The notes under the pieces: model-generated | The model's database searches: none | The model's input: the letters and a program-made list of their open reading frames with translations, nothing else | What the model was told of the DNA's origin: nothing | Position numbers and translations under genes: made by a program | Shown: positions 17,401 through 27,151 of the stretch, piece by piece | Layout: every line of letters begins with the position of its first letter | How positions within the stretch are numbered: position 1 is the first letter of the stretch | Assembly: GCA_913063525.1 (NCBI GenBank) | Contig: CAJXYV010000002.1 | Span: 1 to 52,178, forward strand | Length of the DNA: 52,178 nt | Source of the DNA: an uncultured Verrucomicrobiota bacterium | Lineage (GTDB): Bacteria; Verrucomicrobiota; Verrucomicrobiia; Verrucomicrobiales; Akkermansiaceae | Reading direction: 5' to 3'

Positions 17401-17664
17401 GAACTCCTTATAGTCGTCTCGCAGCGACCAGTTTTTGTCGTAGAGCGAGAGAACCCACGGCGTGTCCTTGGTGATGAGATTGCCGTAGCCTTGCGCTTGG
17501 AGGATGCCGGGTAGGCGGATCTTGTCGGTGAGATCGCGCTGGAACCATTTCGCGGCGAGACCCGCGTCCTCCCGGTCGAGCTGGAATCGCCATTCGCCGT
17601 CGAGCGGCAGCGGCTTGGCACCAACCGAAGTGGCTGCGATGAGCGAAAGAATCAATAGTTTCAT
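14452..17664 (-). CDS. Secreted glycoside hydrolase family 2 with C-terminal discoidin-like domain
   Basis: The order is signal peptide ('MKLLILSLIAATSVGA'), sugar-binding jelly roll ('LPLDGEWRFQLDRED', 'WYQRDIEIP'), an immunoglobulin-like domain, and a TIM barrel starting at 'GRLTHLRGNHDGGG'. The GH2 acid/base Glu is in 'SPSNEPKGRW' (near residue 429) and the likely nucleophile Glu is in 'VVSHELGQW' (near residue 511). The last 150 residues resemble an F5/8 type C carbohydrate-binding domain ('LLDGDPNSFWQAG', 'YTVELSDDGNTWREA'). GH2 enzymes cleave beta-galactosides, mannosides or glucuronides; specificity is not visible. The ORF track begins at a GTG (17679); the ATG at 17664 starts directly at a good signal peptide and is preferred. 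It is divergent from the HIT gene. Confidence 0.85.
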   Translation of the reverse strand: MKLLILSLIAATSVGAKPLPLDGEWRFQLDREDAGLAAKWFQRDLTDKIRLPGILQAQGYGNLITKDTPWVLSLYDKNWSLRDDYKEFATGDDVKVPFLCQPQRHYLGTAWYQRDIEIPAAAAGMRGQLYLERSRWKSQAWLDDREIGTQDSLVAPHEFELGLLKPGRHRLTLRIDNRMLLPYRPDTHAVSDSLGSTWNGVVGKIEIRATSPVWIDEARVDGDPFKREAKFDVRIGNLTGKAGKGTIAIGNLKTNVTWDEKGGRASVTVPMVDAAAWDEFSPKIQHLTVNLSGGGANDTQAVSFGLRKLATRGTEFTINGRLTHLRGNHDGGGFPLTGYPPMDEAAWRKILTTYRNWGINHVRFHSWCPPEAAFTVADELGIYFQVEPGMWNPFSQGSDITKMLYVETERMIRAYGNHPSFVMLSPSNEPKGRWKEVLSEWVKHWRVEDPQRLWTTGTGWAILDAPGPTDLLDFHATHRFGGNMMRGDTGWFGKDYSRSTLGIDKPVVSHELGQWCAYPDFDVIAKFTGFLKGGNYEIFRKSAEKNGVLDRNKAFVMATGKLQFACYKEEIEANLRTPGLGGYQLLDLHDYMGQGTALVGLLDPFFEEKGYATAKDFGRFCAPTVPLARLKTRIFTASDKFEIPVEISHYGLAPIKAAALWKITDAAGKVITEGKFAERDIPLGKGTALGIVEADLSKFPAPSACRLEVSGPGFANDWNFWVYPSAVQTTPDSVEIQTAWPAAEKALAAGKRVLFLPRPTDLAWDSPPLDRIPLFWNRQMSPGWSRMLGMAVEEKHPALAGFPTAGFGDWQWIDLVGKSRAMNLSGLPANLQPIVQPVDDWNRNWKLGMLFEAKVGSGKLMVCSIDLEKNLEKRPTALQFRRSLLDHMASAAFNPTVEASSQQLTSFLFDTRIMQKLGAKGPAPLLDGDPNSFWQAGPGHPQAVDIEFKTSVSMSGLVLMPRQNHRDHEGDVREYTVELSDDGNTWREAKSGTLGSSFSPVRIDFAKEEKASHLRFTARSGFGADPVSALAELAVIYTGPSLAGGSNVEYKRARSASEDVDEGVETPAKP

Positions 17665-17873
17665 AAATTGGAAGATCACCGTGAGAATCCGCTCATTGAA
17701 GCGGGTGTATTGGGAACCCGCAAGTTACCCGAATGGGTACCGCAAGCAATTTGAAAAAACCGCCTCGCAGCCGGACCGATCCTCTGCGGGAGATCCTTCT
17801 AACTCGGGCGAAAACCCACCCCGGCACGCCCCAAGACTTGCAAGCGGAACCAGCCCTGCCATGCTCGCCCGGC

Positions 17874-18221
17874 ATGAAGGTGAAGACGCTTTTCGAAAAA
17901 ATCTGTGACAAGGAAATCCCCGCGGCGATCGTTTACGAGGACGACCGCTGCGTGGCGTTTCGCGACATTTCGCCGCAGGCACCGCAGCATCTGCTGATCA
18001 TCCCGCGCAAGCCGATCCCGCGTGTGGGCTTGGCGACCGAGGACGATGCGGCTCTGCTGGGCCACTTGTTGCTGACCGCGGCGAAGGTCGCGCGGGACGA
18101 AGGCATCGCCGAATCGGGCTATCGCCTCGTGATCAACAACGGTCCCGACGGCGGCGAGGCGGTGCCGCATCTGCACGTGCATCTGCTAGGCGGACGCCAG
18201 CTGCAATGGCCACCCGGTTAA
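17874..18221 (+). CDS. HIT family (HINT-like) nucleotide-binding protein
   Basis: HINT-type proteins hydrolyse purine nucleoside phosphoramidates and related compounds in the cytoplasm. The histidine triad is intact near the C-terminus: 'PHLHVHLLGG'. Other family signatures are 'FEKICDKEIPAAIVYEDD', 'AFRDISPQAPQHLLIIPR' and 'YRLVINNGPDGGE'. The ORF track starts at 17733; the ATG at 17874 gives 115 residues, the standard HINT length, with no leftover N-terminal tail. The gene is divergent from the GH2 gene and convergent with rlpA (15-bp gap). Confidence 0.93.
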   Translation: MKVKTLFEKICDKEIPAAIVYEDDRCVAFRDISPQAPQHLLIIPRKPIPRVGLATEDDAALLGHLLLTAAKVARDEGIAESGYRLVINNGPDGGEAVPHLHVHLLGGRQLQWPPG

Positions 18222-18236
18222 TTCGCTAGGACCCGA

Positions 18237-18686
18237 TCAATCGACGAGCGATTTAATTCTCCCTAGCACTTCGACCCGGACGACGGCGACGCCGTGTTTG
18301 AGGAAGCCGAGGCGCTCGGCCGATCCCTTGGTCACGTCGATGATGCGACCTTTTACGTAGGGGCCGCGGTCGTTGATGGTGACCACTTCGGATTTGCCGT
18401 TGGACACGTTGGTCACCCGGACGCGGGTGCCCATGGGCAGCGTCTTGTGGGCGGCGGTGGCAGATTGATTGGTCATCCGCTGACCACTGGCGGTCCGAGA
18501 CCCGCCTTTTTCGCGAATGGAATACCAGGAGGCCTTGCCGTGTTGCACCGACTGGACGGCAGATGCGGTTTCAGCTGACTGGGTTTGAGGGTTCGTGCTC
18601 GCATGCCCAGTTGTCGCGCAACTGGGCATAAGGATGACGCCGGCGATTGCCAGGGCCACGGATTTGAATTTCCGGGTCAGGTTCAT
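18237..18686 (-). CDS. rlpA: RlpA-like double-psi beta-barrel protein
   Basis: RlpA proteins act in the periplasm on peptidoglycan, in some bacteria as septal lytic transglycosylases. The double-psi barrel covers about residues 50-145: 'GKASWYSIREKGGSRTASG', 'AAHKTLPMGTRVRVTNVSNG', 'VTINDRGPYVKGRIIDVT' and 'SAERLGF'. The N-terminus has a signal segment ending 'ILMPSCATTGHAS', where the Cys may be a lipobox cysteine although the Pro at -2 is unusual. There is no SPOR domain (149 residues in total), so this is the short form. The catalytic Asp of the family lies in 'NDRGPY' and is present. Confidence 0.88.
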   Translation of the reverse strand: MNLTRKFKSVALAIAGVILMPSCATTGHASTNPQTQSAETASAVQSVQHGKASWYSIREKGGSRTASGQRMTNQSATAAHKTLPMGTRVRVTNVSNGKSEVVTINDRGPYVKGRIIDVTKGSAERLGFLKHGVAVVRVEVLGRIKSLVD

Positions 18687-18847
18687 CGTGTTGTGTCCCC
18701 TTTGGGGGCGGGTTTTATAACAACCTCATGATGAGAACTCAAGAAAAAACTGCCCACGGTTAGACGGCGGACAAAGCCTGCGGCGGCGGTTGATGCGGAC
18801 CGAGTCTTACGGAAAGCCAAACTAATTTTCCCGCCCTTTTTGGGCTC

Positions 18848-20731
18848 TCAAGCGGGGGGAGTCTGGTGGTTGGGATCGTAGAATATCCGGATATCGGCCT
18901 TTTCGGTGCCGATGAATTGCTGGGCGCGCTTGAGCGCGGCGCGGGTGGAGAGATTCGGGTTGCGCGGATTGGTCAGGAAGAGATTGCTCTCGCCCGCGGC
19001 GCGGTCGCAACCGTCCTGCAGGGTCACCAGAATGCCGGATTTTTTCAAAACTTGGTAAACGTCGCGAGTCGCCCCCGAGACAATGAGGTGCCGACCCCTT
19101 TGCCGCATGAAGAGGATCAGGTCTTCCAGCGCCATCACGCTGGTCGCATCGAGGTGGCGGGCGTTTTTCAGACGTAGGATGATCACTTGGATCGCGGGGT
19201 CGGTGACGGTGCGCTGGATCTGGGTGCGAAAGAGCTCGGCCGCGCCGAAAAACAAGTCGCCCTCGACGTGGACGATGGAGATCGCCGGAATGGGGCGCTG
19301 GCGCTTTTCACCCATTTCGCGGAGCTCCCCTGCCTCGCTGAACTCGTACTCGATGAGGAAGGGGCGGCTGGCCTTGCGCAGGAATAGGGTGATTGAGACA
19401 GCCACGCCGATAAAAATAGCCACGTGCAGGGGGGCCAGCAGCGTAGAGATGAAGGTGATGACCAGCACCGCCGCATCATCTGCCGTAGAGCGCAGGCAGA
19501 TTCGGACGTTGCGGAGATTGAAAAGTGAAAACGACAAGGCGATGACCAGCGCGGCCAATCCGGCCTTGGGCACATAGTCGATCAATGGCAGCCCCCAGCC
19601 CACGGATGCGGCGATCAACGCCGCAAAGGCCATGGTGTAGAGTCCGGAAAACAGCGAGGAGAAGCGCGTGCGGGCACCGGATTCGTGATTCAACATCGAC
19701 CGCGTCAACGAGCCGGAAGCGGGCATCCCACCCGCGATGGCGCTGGCGAAATTGGCCATGCCGACGGCCAGCATGTCCTGATTGACATCGGTGCGGTCGC
19801 CCGTTTTCGAGGCCAAGGTTTTAGCCATCAGGGTATTTTCCAACGAAGCGAGGAATGCGATGGCCACCGCGATGCTGAGCAGTGCGGAAATATCCGCGAA
19901 GATGTCCGCCCGCAGCAAGTGAGGCATCTTCAACATTAGATCGCGAAAGCCGAACGTCGCGAAGGTTTCCTCCCCCCGAAACAAGCTCGCACCCGAGCGG
20001 ATCAGCGAGCCGAAAACGACCGAGCTGATCAACAGAGCCACTGCAAATGCCGGCCATGCGGGCCGCCAGCGCCGCAGCGCCATAAAAACGAGCAGCGTCG
20101 AACCGCCGATCAGCAGCGAAACCCAGTGCGTCTGCGGCAGCGCCCACACCAGGCCCAGCACCAAACCGACAAAGGTCGAAGCGGCATCGCTGTCCACCCG
20201 ATCGGTCAGGCCGAGTAGGGGCTTCAACTGATTGACCATGATCAATACCGCCGCCCCCGAAATGTACCCCACCAGCACGCTGCGGGAGACGTATTGCAGC
20301 AAGTCCGCCACCTTCAATAGTGCCCCCGCCGTGGCGATCATTCCCACCATCAATACCAGCAAGGGCATCAATTCGCCCGATCGGCCTGCCAGTGCGGGAT
20401 TCACCGAGAAGAAGCTGAAAAGCATGAACGCCGTGGCATTGGTCGGCCCGAGGATGGTGTGCCGCGATCCGGCAAACAGCGGTGCGACAAATGCCGCCAC
20501 TGCGGTGCTGATGATTCCATAGACCACCGGCAATCCCGCAATGGCGGCGAAGGCGATGCCCTGCGCCAGTGCCAGCACGGTCACGTTTGCCGCAGCCCAC
20601 GCATCGTGCCGGAATTTCAGCAGATCGTAGCTCTTCAGATCCTTGGCGAAGGGGGCCAGCACCACCCGCTCGGCCACAAAAAAATCCCTGACGTCCCGGC
20701 TGGCCCTGGTGATCGTGCGGAGGATTTTCAT
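18848..20731 (-). CDS. SulP family anion transporter with STAS domain
   Basis: SulP proteins move sulfate, bicarbonate or other anions through the inner membrane. The N-terminal 400 residues hold the transport core: 'FAAIAGLPVVYGIISTAVAA' and 'SRHTILGPTNATAF' are the SulP signatures and many hydrophobic helices follow. The C-terminal STAS domain covers about residues 480-590, with 'VHVEGDLFFGAAELF', 'VIILRLKNARHLDATSVMAL' and 'GRHLIVSGATRDVYQVL'. The length of 627 residues is slightly above average because of a tail after the STAS domain. Substrate cannot be told from sequence. It begins 12 bases after the lptF/G-type gene, suggesting co-transcription. Confidence 0.92.
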   Translation of the reverse strand: MKILRTITRASRDVRDFFVAERVVLAPFAKDLKSYDLLKFRHDAWAAANVTVLALAQGIAFAAIAGLPVVYGIISTAVAAFVAPLFAGSRHTILGPTNATAFMLFSFFSVNPALAGRSGELMPLLVLMVGMIATAGALLKVADLLQYVSRSVLVGYISGAAVLIMVNQLKPLLGLTDRVDSDAASTFVGLVLGLVWALPQTHWVSLLIGGSTLLVFMALRRWRPAWPAFAVALLISSVVFGSLIRSGASLFRGEETFATFGFRDLMLKMPHLLRADIFADISALLSIAVAIAFLASLENTLMAKTLASKTGDRTDVNQDMLAVGMANFASAIAGGMPASGSLTRSMLNHESGARTRFSSLFSGLYTMAFAALIAASVGWGLPLIDYVPKAGLAALVIALSFSLFNLRNVRICLRSTADDAAVLVITFISTLLAPLHVAIFIGVAVSITLFLRKASRPFLIEYEFSEAGELREMGEKRQRPIPAISIVHVEGDLFFGAAELFRTQIQRTVTDPAIQVIILRLKNARHLDATSVMALEDLILFMRQRGRHLIVSGATRDVYQVLKKSGILVTLQDGCDRAAGESNLFLTNPRNPNLSTRAALKRAQQFIGTEKADIRIFYDPNHQTPPA

Positions 20732-20743
20732 CGGCAGCGGGAA

Positions 20744-21853
20744 TTATTTGTAGCGGGCCCTGCGGAACAACCAAAGGCCCAGCACCACGCAGGCCACATT
20801 CGGAGTCCACAGCACCAAGGTCGCCCCCAAGTTGGTCTCAAAGTGGTCGGCCAGCATCGCGAACACGAAGTAGCCCGCACCGATCAGCAAACTCAGCATC
20901 AGCCCGTGCGAGCTATCCTGGCGGCGGGCTTGCAGCCCCAACGGCACCGCCACAAAGGCAAACGCAAAACAGGCCAGCGAGAAGGAAAAGCGCGACGTGA
21001 TTTCCGTCTGCATGAAGACCTTTCTCTGCTCAGTGAGTTGCGCATTATGAGCGATTTCGTCACGGATCTGCTCGTTGGACATCGCGTTCATGCGCACTTT
21101 ACGATGCTGCGGGTTCTTCAGGTCGATCACCAAGGGCTCGGCCTTCTTGGCAAAAGCCATATCCACGCGGCCCTGTGCGTTGCGGGTCTCGAAGTACGCG
21201 TCCTCCAGCTTCAGGCGCAACTGGCTCTTCAGCCGATCCACCGACAAGGCCGCCCGCGCTGCATGGACGTAAGTTTCATCGCCATCGACGGTCTTCGGCG
21301 CCGGCAAAATGTGCAAGTGAAAGCCCTCCAGCCAATCGCCATTCTTGCCCTCGATGAGCATTTTCTGAATGCCTTCTCCGTCGCCCTTAAAGTCGCCCTG
21401 GACCACCCCCGGCTTCAGCAGCGAGCCCGGGTCGCGCGTCGCTTGTTCGTAAATCAACTGCTGTGCCACCGACCTGGAACTCGGCACCACGTTGAGATTC
21501 AGCCACAGGCTCAACCCCGACAGCAGCAACCCGATCCCAAACACCGGCGCCGAAAGCCGCAGCAGGCTCAAGCCAGCAACGCGGAACGCCGTGATTTCCT
21601 GGTTCGATGAAAGCCGCCCGAAAACCAACAACACGGCCGACAAAAAGCCCCACGGGATCGTGTACATCAACGACAGCGGCAGCACGCTAAGGACAAACCG
21701 CAGCACCAGTTCCAGCGGAGCCTTTTGATCCACCAGCAACGGCTTGATTTGGCGAAATAGATTCCCCAAGCCCAAGACTATTCCCAGCACTAAAACAGCA
21801 TACAGCGTGCCCAGTAGCACCTGTTTCCCGATATAGCGGTCCGAAATACGCAT
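20744..21853 (-). CDS. LptF/LptG family permease
   Basis: LptF and LptG form the membrane part of the ABC exporter that moves lipopolysaccharide to the outer membrane. 'MRISDRYIGKQVLLGTLYAV' is the typical N-terminus and is followed by membrane helices near residues 13-33, 55-78 and 98-120. A periplasmic beta-jelly-roll region lies in the middle. Three helices close the protein ('FSLACFAFAFVAVPLGLQ', 'LSLLIGAGYFVFAMLAD', 'LWTPNVACVVLGLWLFRR'). The length of 369 residues matches the family. Only one such gene is in the window, so its partner must lie elsewhere. Whether it is F or G cannot be decided here. Confidence 0.9.
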   Translation of the reverse strand: MRISDRYIGKQVLLGTLYAVLVLGIVLGLGNLFRQIKPLLVDQKAPLELVLRFVLSVLPLSLMYTIPWGFLSAVLLVFGRLSSNQEITAFRVAGLSLLRLSAPVFGIGLLLSGLSLWLNLNVVPSSRSVAQQLIYEQATRDPGSLLKPGVVQGDFKGDGEGIQKMLIEGKNGDWLEGFHLHILPAPKTVDGDETYVHAARAALSVDRLKSQLRLKLEDAYFETRNAQGRVDMAFAKKAEPLVIDLKNPQHRKVRMNAMSNEQIRDEIAHNAQLTEQRKVFMQTEITSRFSFSLACFAFAFVAVPLGLQARRQDSSHGLMLSLLIGAGYFVFAMLADHFETNLGATLVLWTPNVACVVLGLWLFRRARYK

Positions 21854-21939
21854 GAATTAACTTAAGTCTGAAGCCCCCATCGCCGCCTGTCCAGACCAGA
21901 GACCGCTACCCCCTGAACGGAATCGTGGCGGGGTGAACT

Positions 21940-22785
21940 TCAAAGAAGCGTTGCGGGATAAATCGCGCCGGCTGCGGCTTTGAAGAAGACCTCGGTATGG
22001 CCGCGCTTGACGTAGCCGAGCGCGTGGCGGTGGCCGCCGACCGACTGCGGCGAGATGCTGGTGAGTTCGCCCACGGCTGCGCCTTCGACATTGACGAGTG
22101 GTCCCAGAACCAGCGGCGCTTCGGTGGGAAACGCCAGGCGTGCCAGCCGCTTGTTGACCTTGCCGGCGGACTTGATCCGCGAAATGACTTCTTGGCCGAT
22201 GTAGCAGCCTTTTTGGTAGGAGATGTCGGTTTCTTCCAGCGCGGCTTCGGGCGGGAGCAGGCCTTCTACCAGTTCGCTGCCCCAGGCGGGAATGCCGCGG
22301 TCGATGCGCAAGGTTTCCAGCGCGTCGCCTTCCATCAGCACGACGTCGTCCGGAAACCGAATCATTTGGTCGGCGGGGATCCACCAGTCGTTGCCCGGGC
22401 TGCCAAAGCGATTGGATTCTCTGGCGATCACCCCTAAGGGCGGCTCCGCCACCGGGCCGGTGAAGTGACACAAAGTATATCTACCCGTTAGATCGGCGGT
22501 TTCCACATCGTCGGCGATGAGATAGCGGGTCAAGCGCGCGGCCAGGGCCTCCTCGCTGCCGCTGGGTCCGGCGATCCATAAGGTGTCATCCGCGACTGCG
22601 GTGAGGATCACCCGGAATTGCAGTTTCCCTTTGGCATCGGTCACGCAGGACGACAGTGAGATTTTGCCAGCCACCACACGGCGCACGTCTTGCGTGAGCT
22701 GGCCGTTGAGAAAACGCACGGCGTCGGGGCCGCAAAATTCTAACAAAGCAGGGCTGCCGAGGTCGATCCGATAGACAGTGCTCAC
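21940..22785 (-). CDS. ygfZ: Folate-binding protein YgfZ (GcvT-like)
   Basis: YgfZ proteins bind tetrahydrofolate and help maintain certain Fe-S enzymes such as MiaB. The signature 'KGCYIGQEVISRIKSAGKVNKRL' region (near residue 190) contains the conserved Cys of the K-G-C-Y-x-G-Q-E motif. 'LNGQLTQDVRRV' near residue 27 is the GcvT-like start. The start codon is GTG and forms a GTGA overlap with the stop of the upstream dehydrogenase gene, which indicates translational coupling. Length 281, slightly shorter than E. coli YgfZ. Confidence 0.9.
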   Translation of the reverse strand: MSTVYRIDLGSPALLEFCGPDAVRFLNGQLTQDVRRVVAGKISLSSCVTDAKGKLQFRVILTAVADDTLWIAGPSGSEEALAARLTRYLIADDVETADLTGRYTLCHFTGPVAEPPLGVIARESNRFGSPGNDWWIPADQMIRFPDDVVLMEGDALETLRIDRGIPAWGSELVEGLLPPEAALEETDISYQKGCYIGQEVISRIKSAGKVNKRLARLAFPTEAPLVLGPLVNVEGAAVGELTSISPQSVGGHRHALGYVKRGHTEVFFKAAAGAIYPATLL

Positions 22786-23636
22786 GCGGTGGGCAGGTAG
22801 GGTTTGGCAACGGCGGAGAAGTCCAGATCCCCCAGCCCGTCGGCGGCGAGTTCGGCCATGCGCTGGGAGACGGCGGCGATGGCCGGCGTGTGCAGGCCGG
22901 CGGACGCCGCGAGGTCGAGCATGTAGCGGGTGTCCTTGCCCATGTTCGACAGCGAGAAGTGGGTTTCGAAGTTTTTAGTCGCCATCGCGCCCAGCTTCAT
23001 GCCGGTGATGGCGGAAGCGCCCGCGTGTTCGGCAACCGCTTGCACCAGACAGTCGGCGGCGACGCCGTGGCGAGTGACAATGGCCAGCGCCTCGGCCAGA
23101 CCCTGCACGGTGCAGGCGGAAATCAGATTGGTCGCCAGCTTCACCACCGTGGCGGTGCCAACTTCGCCACAAAACTGGCGGCCTCTGCTGGTGGCGCTGA
23201 GGTAGTCGTCGAGTTCCGCCGCCAGCTCGGGATCACCGCCGATGTAATACAGCAGCTGGCCGCTGGCGGAGGCGAGTTTGCTGCCGGTGAACGGCGCATC
23301 GAGAAAACGGCAGCCGCGTGCGAGACATTGCTCATTAAGCCACCGCGTGGTTTCGAGATCTAAGGTCGCGTGGTTCAAGACCACTTGCCCGGGCTGGAGA
23401 AATCCGGAGATCCGCTCGACCACTTGGCGCACGGCGGGAGCGTCTTTCAGATAGATGGAAATGATCGTCACATTTTCGATCGCGGCTTCGGGAGTGGCCG
23501 TTTCACCAGCCGTGCCTTTTGGCGTGCGGTTCCAGCAGGCCACCTGCCAACCAGCAGCACCGAGGCAGGAATAAGCGCGTGAACCAATGATGCCGAGGCC
23601 GAGGACCGCGACGCGTTGACCGGTGAAACGACTCAT
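22782..23636 (-). CDS. NAD(P)-dependent beta-hydroxyacid dehydrogenase family protein
   Basis: The 284-residue protein belongs to the 3-hydroxyisobutyrate/6-phosphogluconate dehydrogenase superfamily. The Rossmann fold starts at 'VAVLGLGIIGSRAYSCLGAAG'. 'FLDAPFTGSKLASASGQLLYYIGG' corresponds to the family D-A-P-V-S-G segment, and 'GTATVVKLATNLI' carries the conserved catalytic Lys. The C-terminal helical domain contains 'LSNMGKDTRYMLDLAASAG', the second conserved Lys region. Possible roles are glyoxylate/succinic semialdehyde reduction or an imine-reductase-like activity; the substrate is not evident. It overlaps the next gene by 4 bases on each side (ATGA and GTGA). Confidence 0.85.
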   Translation of the reverse strand: MSRFTGQRVAVLGLGIIGSRAYSCLGAAGWQVACWNRTPKGTAGETATPEAAIENVTIISIYLKDAPAVRQVVERISGFLQPGQVVLNHATLDLETTRWLNEQCLARGCRFLDAPFTGSKLASASGQLLYYIGGDPELAAELDDYLSATSRGRQFCGEVGTATVVKLATNLISACTVQGLAEALAIVTRHGVAADCLVQAVAEHAGASAITGMKLGAMATKNFETHFSLSNMGKDTRYMLDLAASAGLHTPAIAAVSQRMAELAADGLGDLDFSAVAKPYLPTA

Positions 23637-24469
23637 TTCTGGCGTTGCAGTGCGAGCTCCACCAGCTTCGCGGCTTGTTTGCGGATGTCCGCCATCATCG
23701 CCGGAGTTGGCTCTTCGCCTTCTTTCAAGACCATCTCGGTGCGCAGCCCAGCTAGGATATCGCGCATCGCAATGTAGTTCGGCCGCTCGGAAATCCTCGG
23801 TTCCAAACCGGCCACCGACTCGGTGTAATAGTCTGCGATGTCCTCGCGCATCACCTTGCGGGCGCGCTCGGGCGAAAACTGCTTATCCACCGCGACGGTC
23901 GAAACTTCGAGGGCGCGAATCCAGCCGCCAAGCGATATCAGGTGCGCTAGGTCGGCGTCGCGCAAGGTCACCAGCTCTGCCTCGACATCGCGCTGGGTGG
24001 ACGTGAGTTCTTTTTTCAGCTGCGCCACATCCTTTTTCTTGGCGCTATCCAAAAGGCTGGCCGCGTGCCGGTTGACGCGGTCGCCCGCGCCCAGCGCCTT
24101 GCCGTAGCGGGTCAGATCCTTCGCCAACTCCTCCACCTGGTCCAGCTGCTCGGCTTGCACCACCAAAAATCCGTCGGCGATGAGGAAACCCAGCTCGATC
24201 GCCAGATCCGCACGGTCTTGCGACATCCGCGGCGGCATTTTACGCGCGACTTCAGCGATGGGCAGCGGCATCAAAAACTGCAGCGTATCAAACAACTTTG
24301 AAATCGATGGAGCAGTGAACTCGTTTACGCCCAGTTCTTCACGGACATGAGCATCATCGACGAGATCCTTCGGAATGTCGCCAGCGACCTCGGCTTTTGG
24401 CTCTTGGGCGGTCAATGGCAGCAGCAGCGCCGCGAAGGCGCCTAGCAGGAAGGTGCAGCTAATTTTCAC
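23633..24469 (-). CDS. Secreted hypothetical protein, helical
   Basis: The ORF track frame begins at 24721, but its first 84 residues overlap the lactonase gene's 3' end and look non-coding. A GTG at 24469 gives a signal peptide 'VKISCTFLLGAFAALLLPLTAQ' directly, so that start is chosen (278 residues). The mature part is charged and alpha-helical, with 'LDSAKKKDVAQLKKELTSTQRD' in the middle, and ends 'AKLVELALQRQK'. No domain was recognised; it reads like a periplasmic coiled-coil protein. Its stop overlaps the dehydrogenase start (ATGA), so the three genes 23633, 22782 and 21940 form a coupled operon. Confidence 0.65.
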   Translation of the reverse strand: MKISCTFLLGAFAALLLPLTAQEPKAEVAGDIPKDLVDDAHVREELGVNEFTAPSISKLFDTLQFLMPLPIAEVARKMPPRMSQDRADLAIELGFLIADGFLVVQAEQLDQVEELAKDLTRYGKALGAGDRVNRHAASLLDSAKKKDVAQLKKELTSTQRDVEAELVTLRDADLAHLISLGGWIRALEVSTVAVDKQFSPERARKVMREDIADYYTESVAGLEPRISERPNYIAMRDILAGLRTEMVLKEGEEPTPAMMADIRKQAAKLVELALQRQK

Positions 24470-24540
24470 AACCGAAGTCTGACACCGCCCACCGCGAACT
24501 GCAATCGACAATATCAAGCGGAACGATTCTCTATCACGAA

Positions 24541-25656
24541 TCAAGGCACGAAACGCAGGCAGATCGGACTGGGCGAGGGAACGGTGCTGCCCGCTGGGCC
24601 GAGCCGGCCGCTGACAGGATCGAGCGCGAGCACGCTGATCGTGTGTGAATCCTGATGGGCGCAGAGCAGCCACTTGCCCGTCGGATCGATCACAAAGTGG
24701 CGCGGAGTCTTGCCACCACAAGGCGCGTGTTGCAACAACGCGAGCACGCCGGTTATTTCGTCGCGCTGATAGACGGCGATCGAGTCGTGGCCGCGGTTAG
24801 AGACATAAACAAATCTTCCGTTCGGATGCACTTCGACTTCCGCCGCTTTGTTATAATCGGCGAAACCCGGCGGCAAGCTCGACTGGGTGCCGATGACTTT
24901 GAATCCCCCCTTGTCATAAGCCGTGGAGATCACGGTGCCGTCGAGCTCGTTGACGATGTAGGCGTTTTTCTCGTCTGCGGAAAATGCCAGGTGCCGCGGC
25001 CCGGCGCCCGGGGCTGTCGTTAGAGGTTGAAGCGCGTCCCCAAATTTCGAGGTGGCTGCGTCGAATGAATAAACCGACACTTGATCGATCCCCAAGTCCG
25101 GGCAAATGAGATGGGCGTTTGCCTTGTCGAAATAGACTCCGTGGGCATGGGCCTTTTCTTGGCGGCCCTTGTTCGGCCCGGAGCCTTGGTGGAGCACCCG
25201 CGTGGCGACATCTCCAGGCATCCCGTCCTCACCCAGACTCACGGTGGAAAGACTGCCGTCGCCGTAATTCGCGATGGCCACGGTACGGCCCGTCCCATCT
25301 ACCGCGAGATGGCAGGAGCCCTTGCCGCCGACGGAAGCTTCGCCGAGGAATTTTAAAAGATGGTCCTTGCCAATGCGAAAAGCGGCAACCGAGTTAGAGC
25401 CATCGCCAAAAGGTACGTTTGGCTGGCCACACGCATAGAGAATCGGCAAGCGCGGATGCAGCGCGAGAAAGCCGGGATTTTGATACTCTGCCGCCAGCAC
25501 CGGCACCGTGAGGATGCCGGTTTCGGAGTTGAAATCTGCCTGATAGATGCCCTTGCTCGGGTTGTTTTTACCCGTGGTCGTGCCGATAAAAACAGGGGCC
25601 GCCCAGAGCGGGGAAATCATCAAATAAATGAGCGGAAGGATCGGTCGGATTTTCAT
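24541..25656 (-). CDS. Secreted lactonase family (6-phosphogluconolactonase-like) beta-propeller
   Basis: The protein has a signal peptide ('ILPLIYLMISPLWAA') and a seven-bladed propeller of the Pgl/YbhE lactonase family. Typical repeats are 'FIGTTTGKNNPSKGIYQADF', 'NPGFLALHPRLPILYACGQ', 'GKGSCHLAVDGTGRTVAIANYG', 'PGAGPRHLAFSADEKNAYIVNE', 'VEVHPNGRFVYVSNRGHDSIAV' and 'TPRHFVIDPTGKWLLCAHQ'. Cytoplasmic family members hydrolyse 6-phosphogluconolactone, but an exported copy more likely acts on another lactone or has a different role (inference). At 371 residues it is full length. Divergence of role from the pentose-phosphate enzyme should be assumed until tested. Confidence 0.82.
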   Translation of the reverse strand: MKIRPILPLIYLMISPLWAAPVFIGTTTGKNNPSKGIYQADFNSETGILTVPVLAAEYQNPGFLALHPRLPILYACGQPNVPFGDGSNSVAAFRIGKDHLLKFLGEASVGGKGSCHLAVDGTGRTVAIANYGDGSLSTVSLGEDGMPGDVATRVLHQGSGPNKGRQEKAHAHGVYFDKANAHLICPDLGIDQVSVYSFDAATSKFGDALQPLTTAPGAGPRHLAFSADEKNAYIVNELDGTVISTAYDKGGFKVIGTQSSLPPGFADYNKAAEVEVHPNGRFVYVSNRGHDSIAVYQRDEITGVLALLQHAPCGGKTPRHFVIDPTGKWLLCAHQDSHTISVLALDPVSGRLGPAGSTVPSPSPICLRFVP

Positions 25657-25743
25657 GGTTTTTTTGTGGGTTAATCTACCAACGGAACAAGCATCAATCA
25701 GAAGTTGGGCGAATCAATCTTATAATCCCCCTGCCGATGAAAC

Positions 25744-25780
25744 GAAAAAAACGGCGGGCCTCGGGTGAGGACCGCCGTTA
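25744..25780 (-). terminator. Rho-independent terminator of enolase
   Basis: On the minus strand ACGGCGG-t-CCTC-ACCC-GAGG-c-CCGCCGT forms a long GC-rich stem with one internal mismatch, followed by a run of seven T. It lies 37 bases past the eno stop and is the clearest intrinsic terminator in the window. Confidence 0.93.
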
Positions 25781-25816
25781 CGAAAGGCTGCGGGCTGAAG
25801 GCCTGCGCCGCGTGGA

Positions 25817-27115
<1,299 letters not shown>

Positions 27116-27151
27116 TTATGCTTTATTTAGGATAGGGAGGGTTTTGAAAGT

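Noticed and set aside
20459-21610. A 383-residue plus-strand ORF opposite the SulP and LptF/G genes
   Set aside because: It spans two real minus-strand genes and their junction, with His/Arg/Gln-rich sequence typical of antisense reading.
24470-24721. N-terminal extension of the secreted helical protein
   Set aside because: It overlaps the 3' end of the lactonase gene and lacks protein-like features; a GTG start directly before a signal peptide at 24469 explains the gene better.
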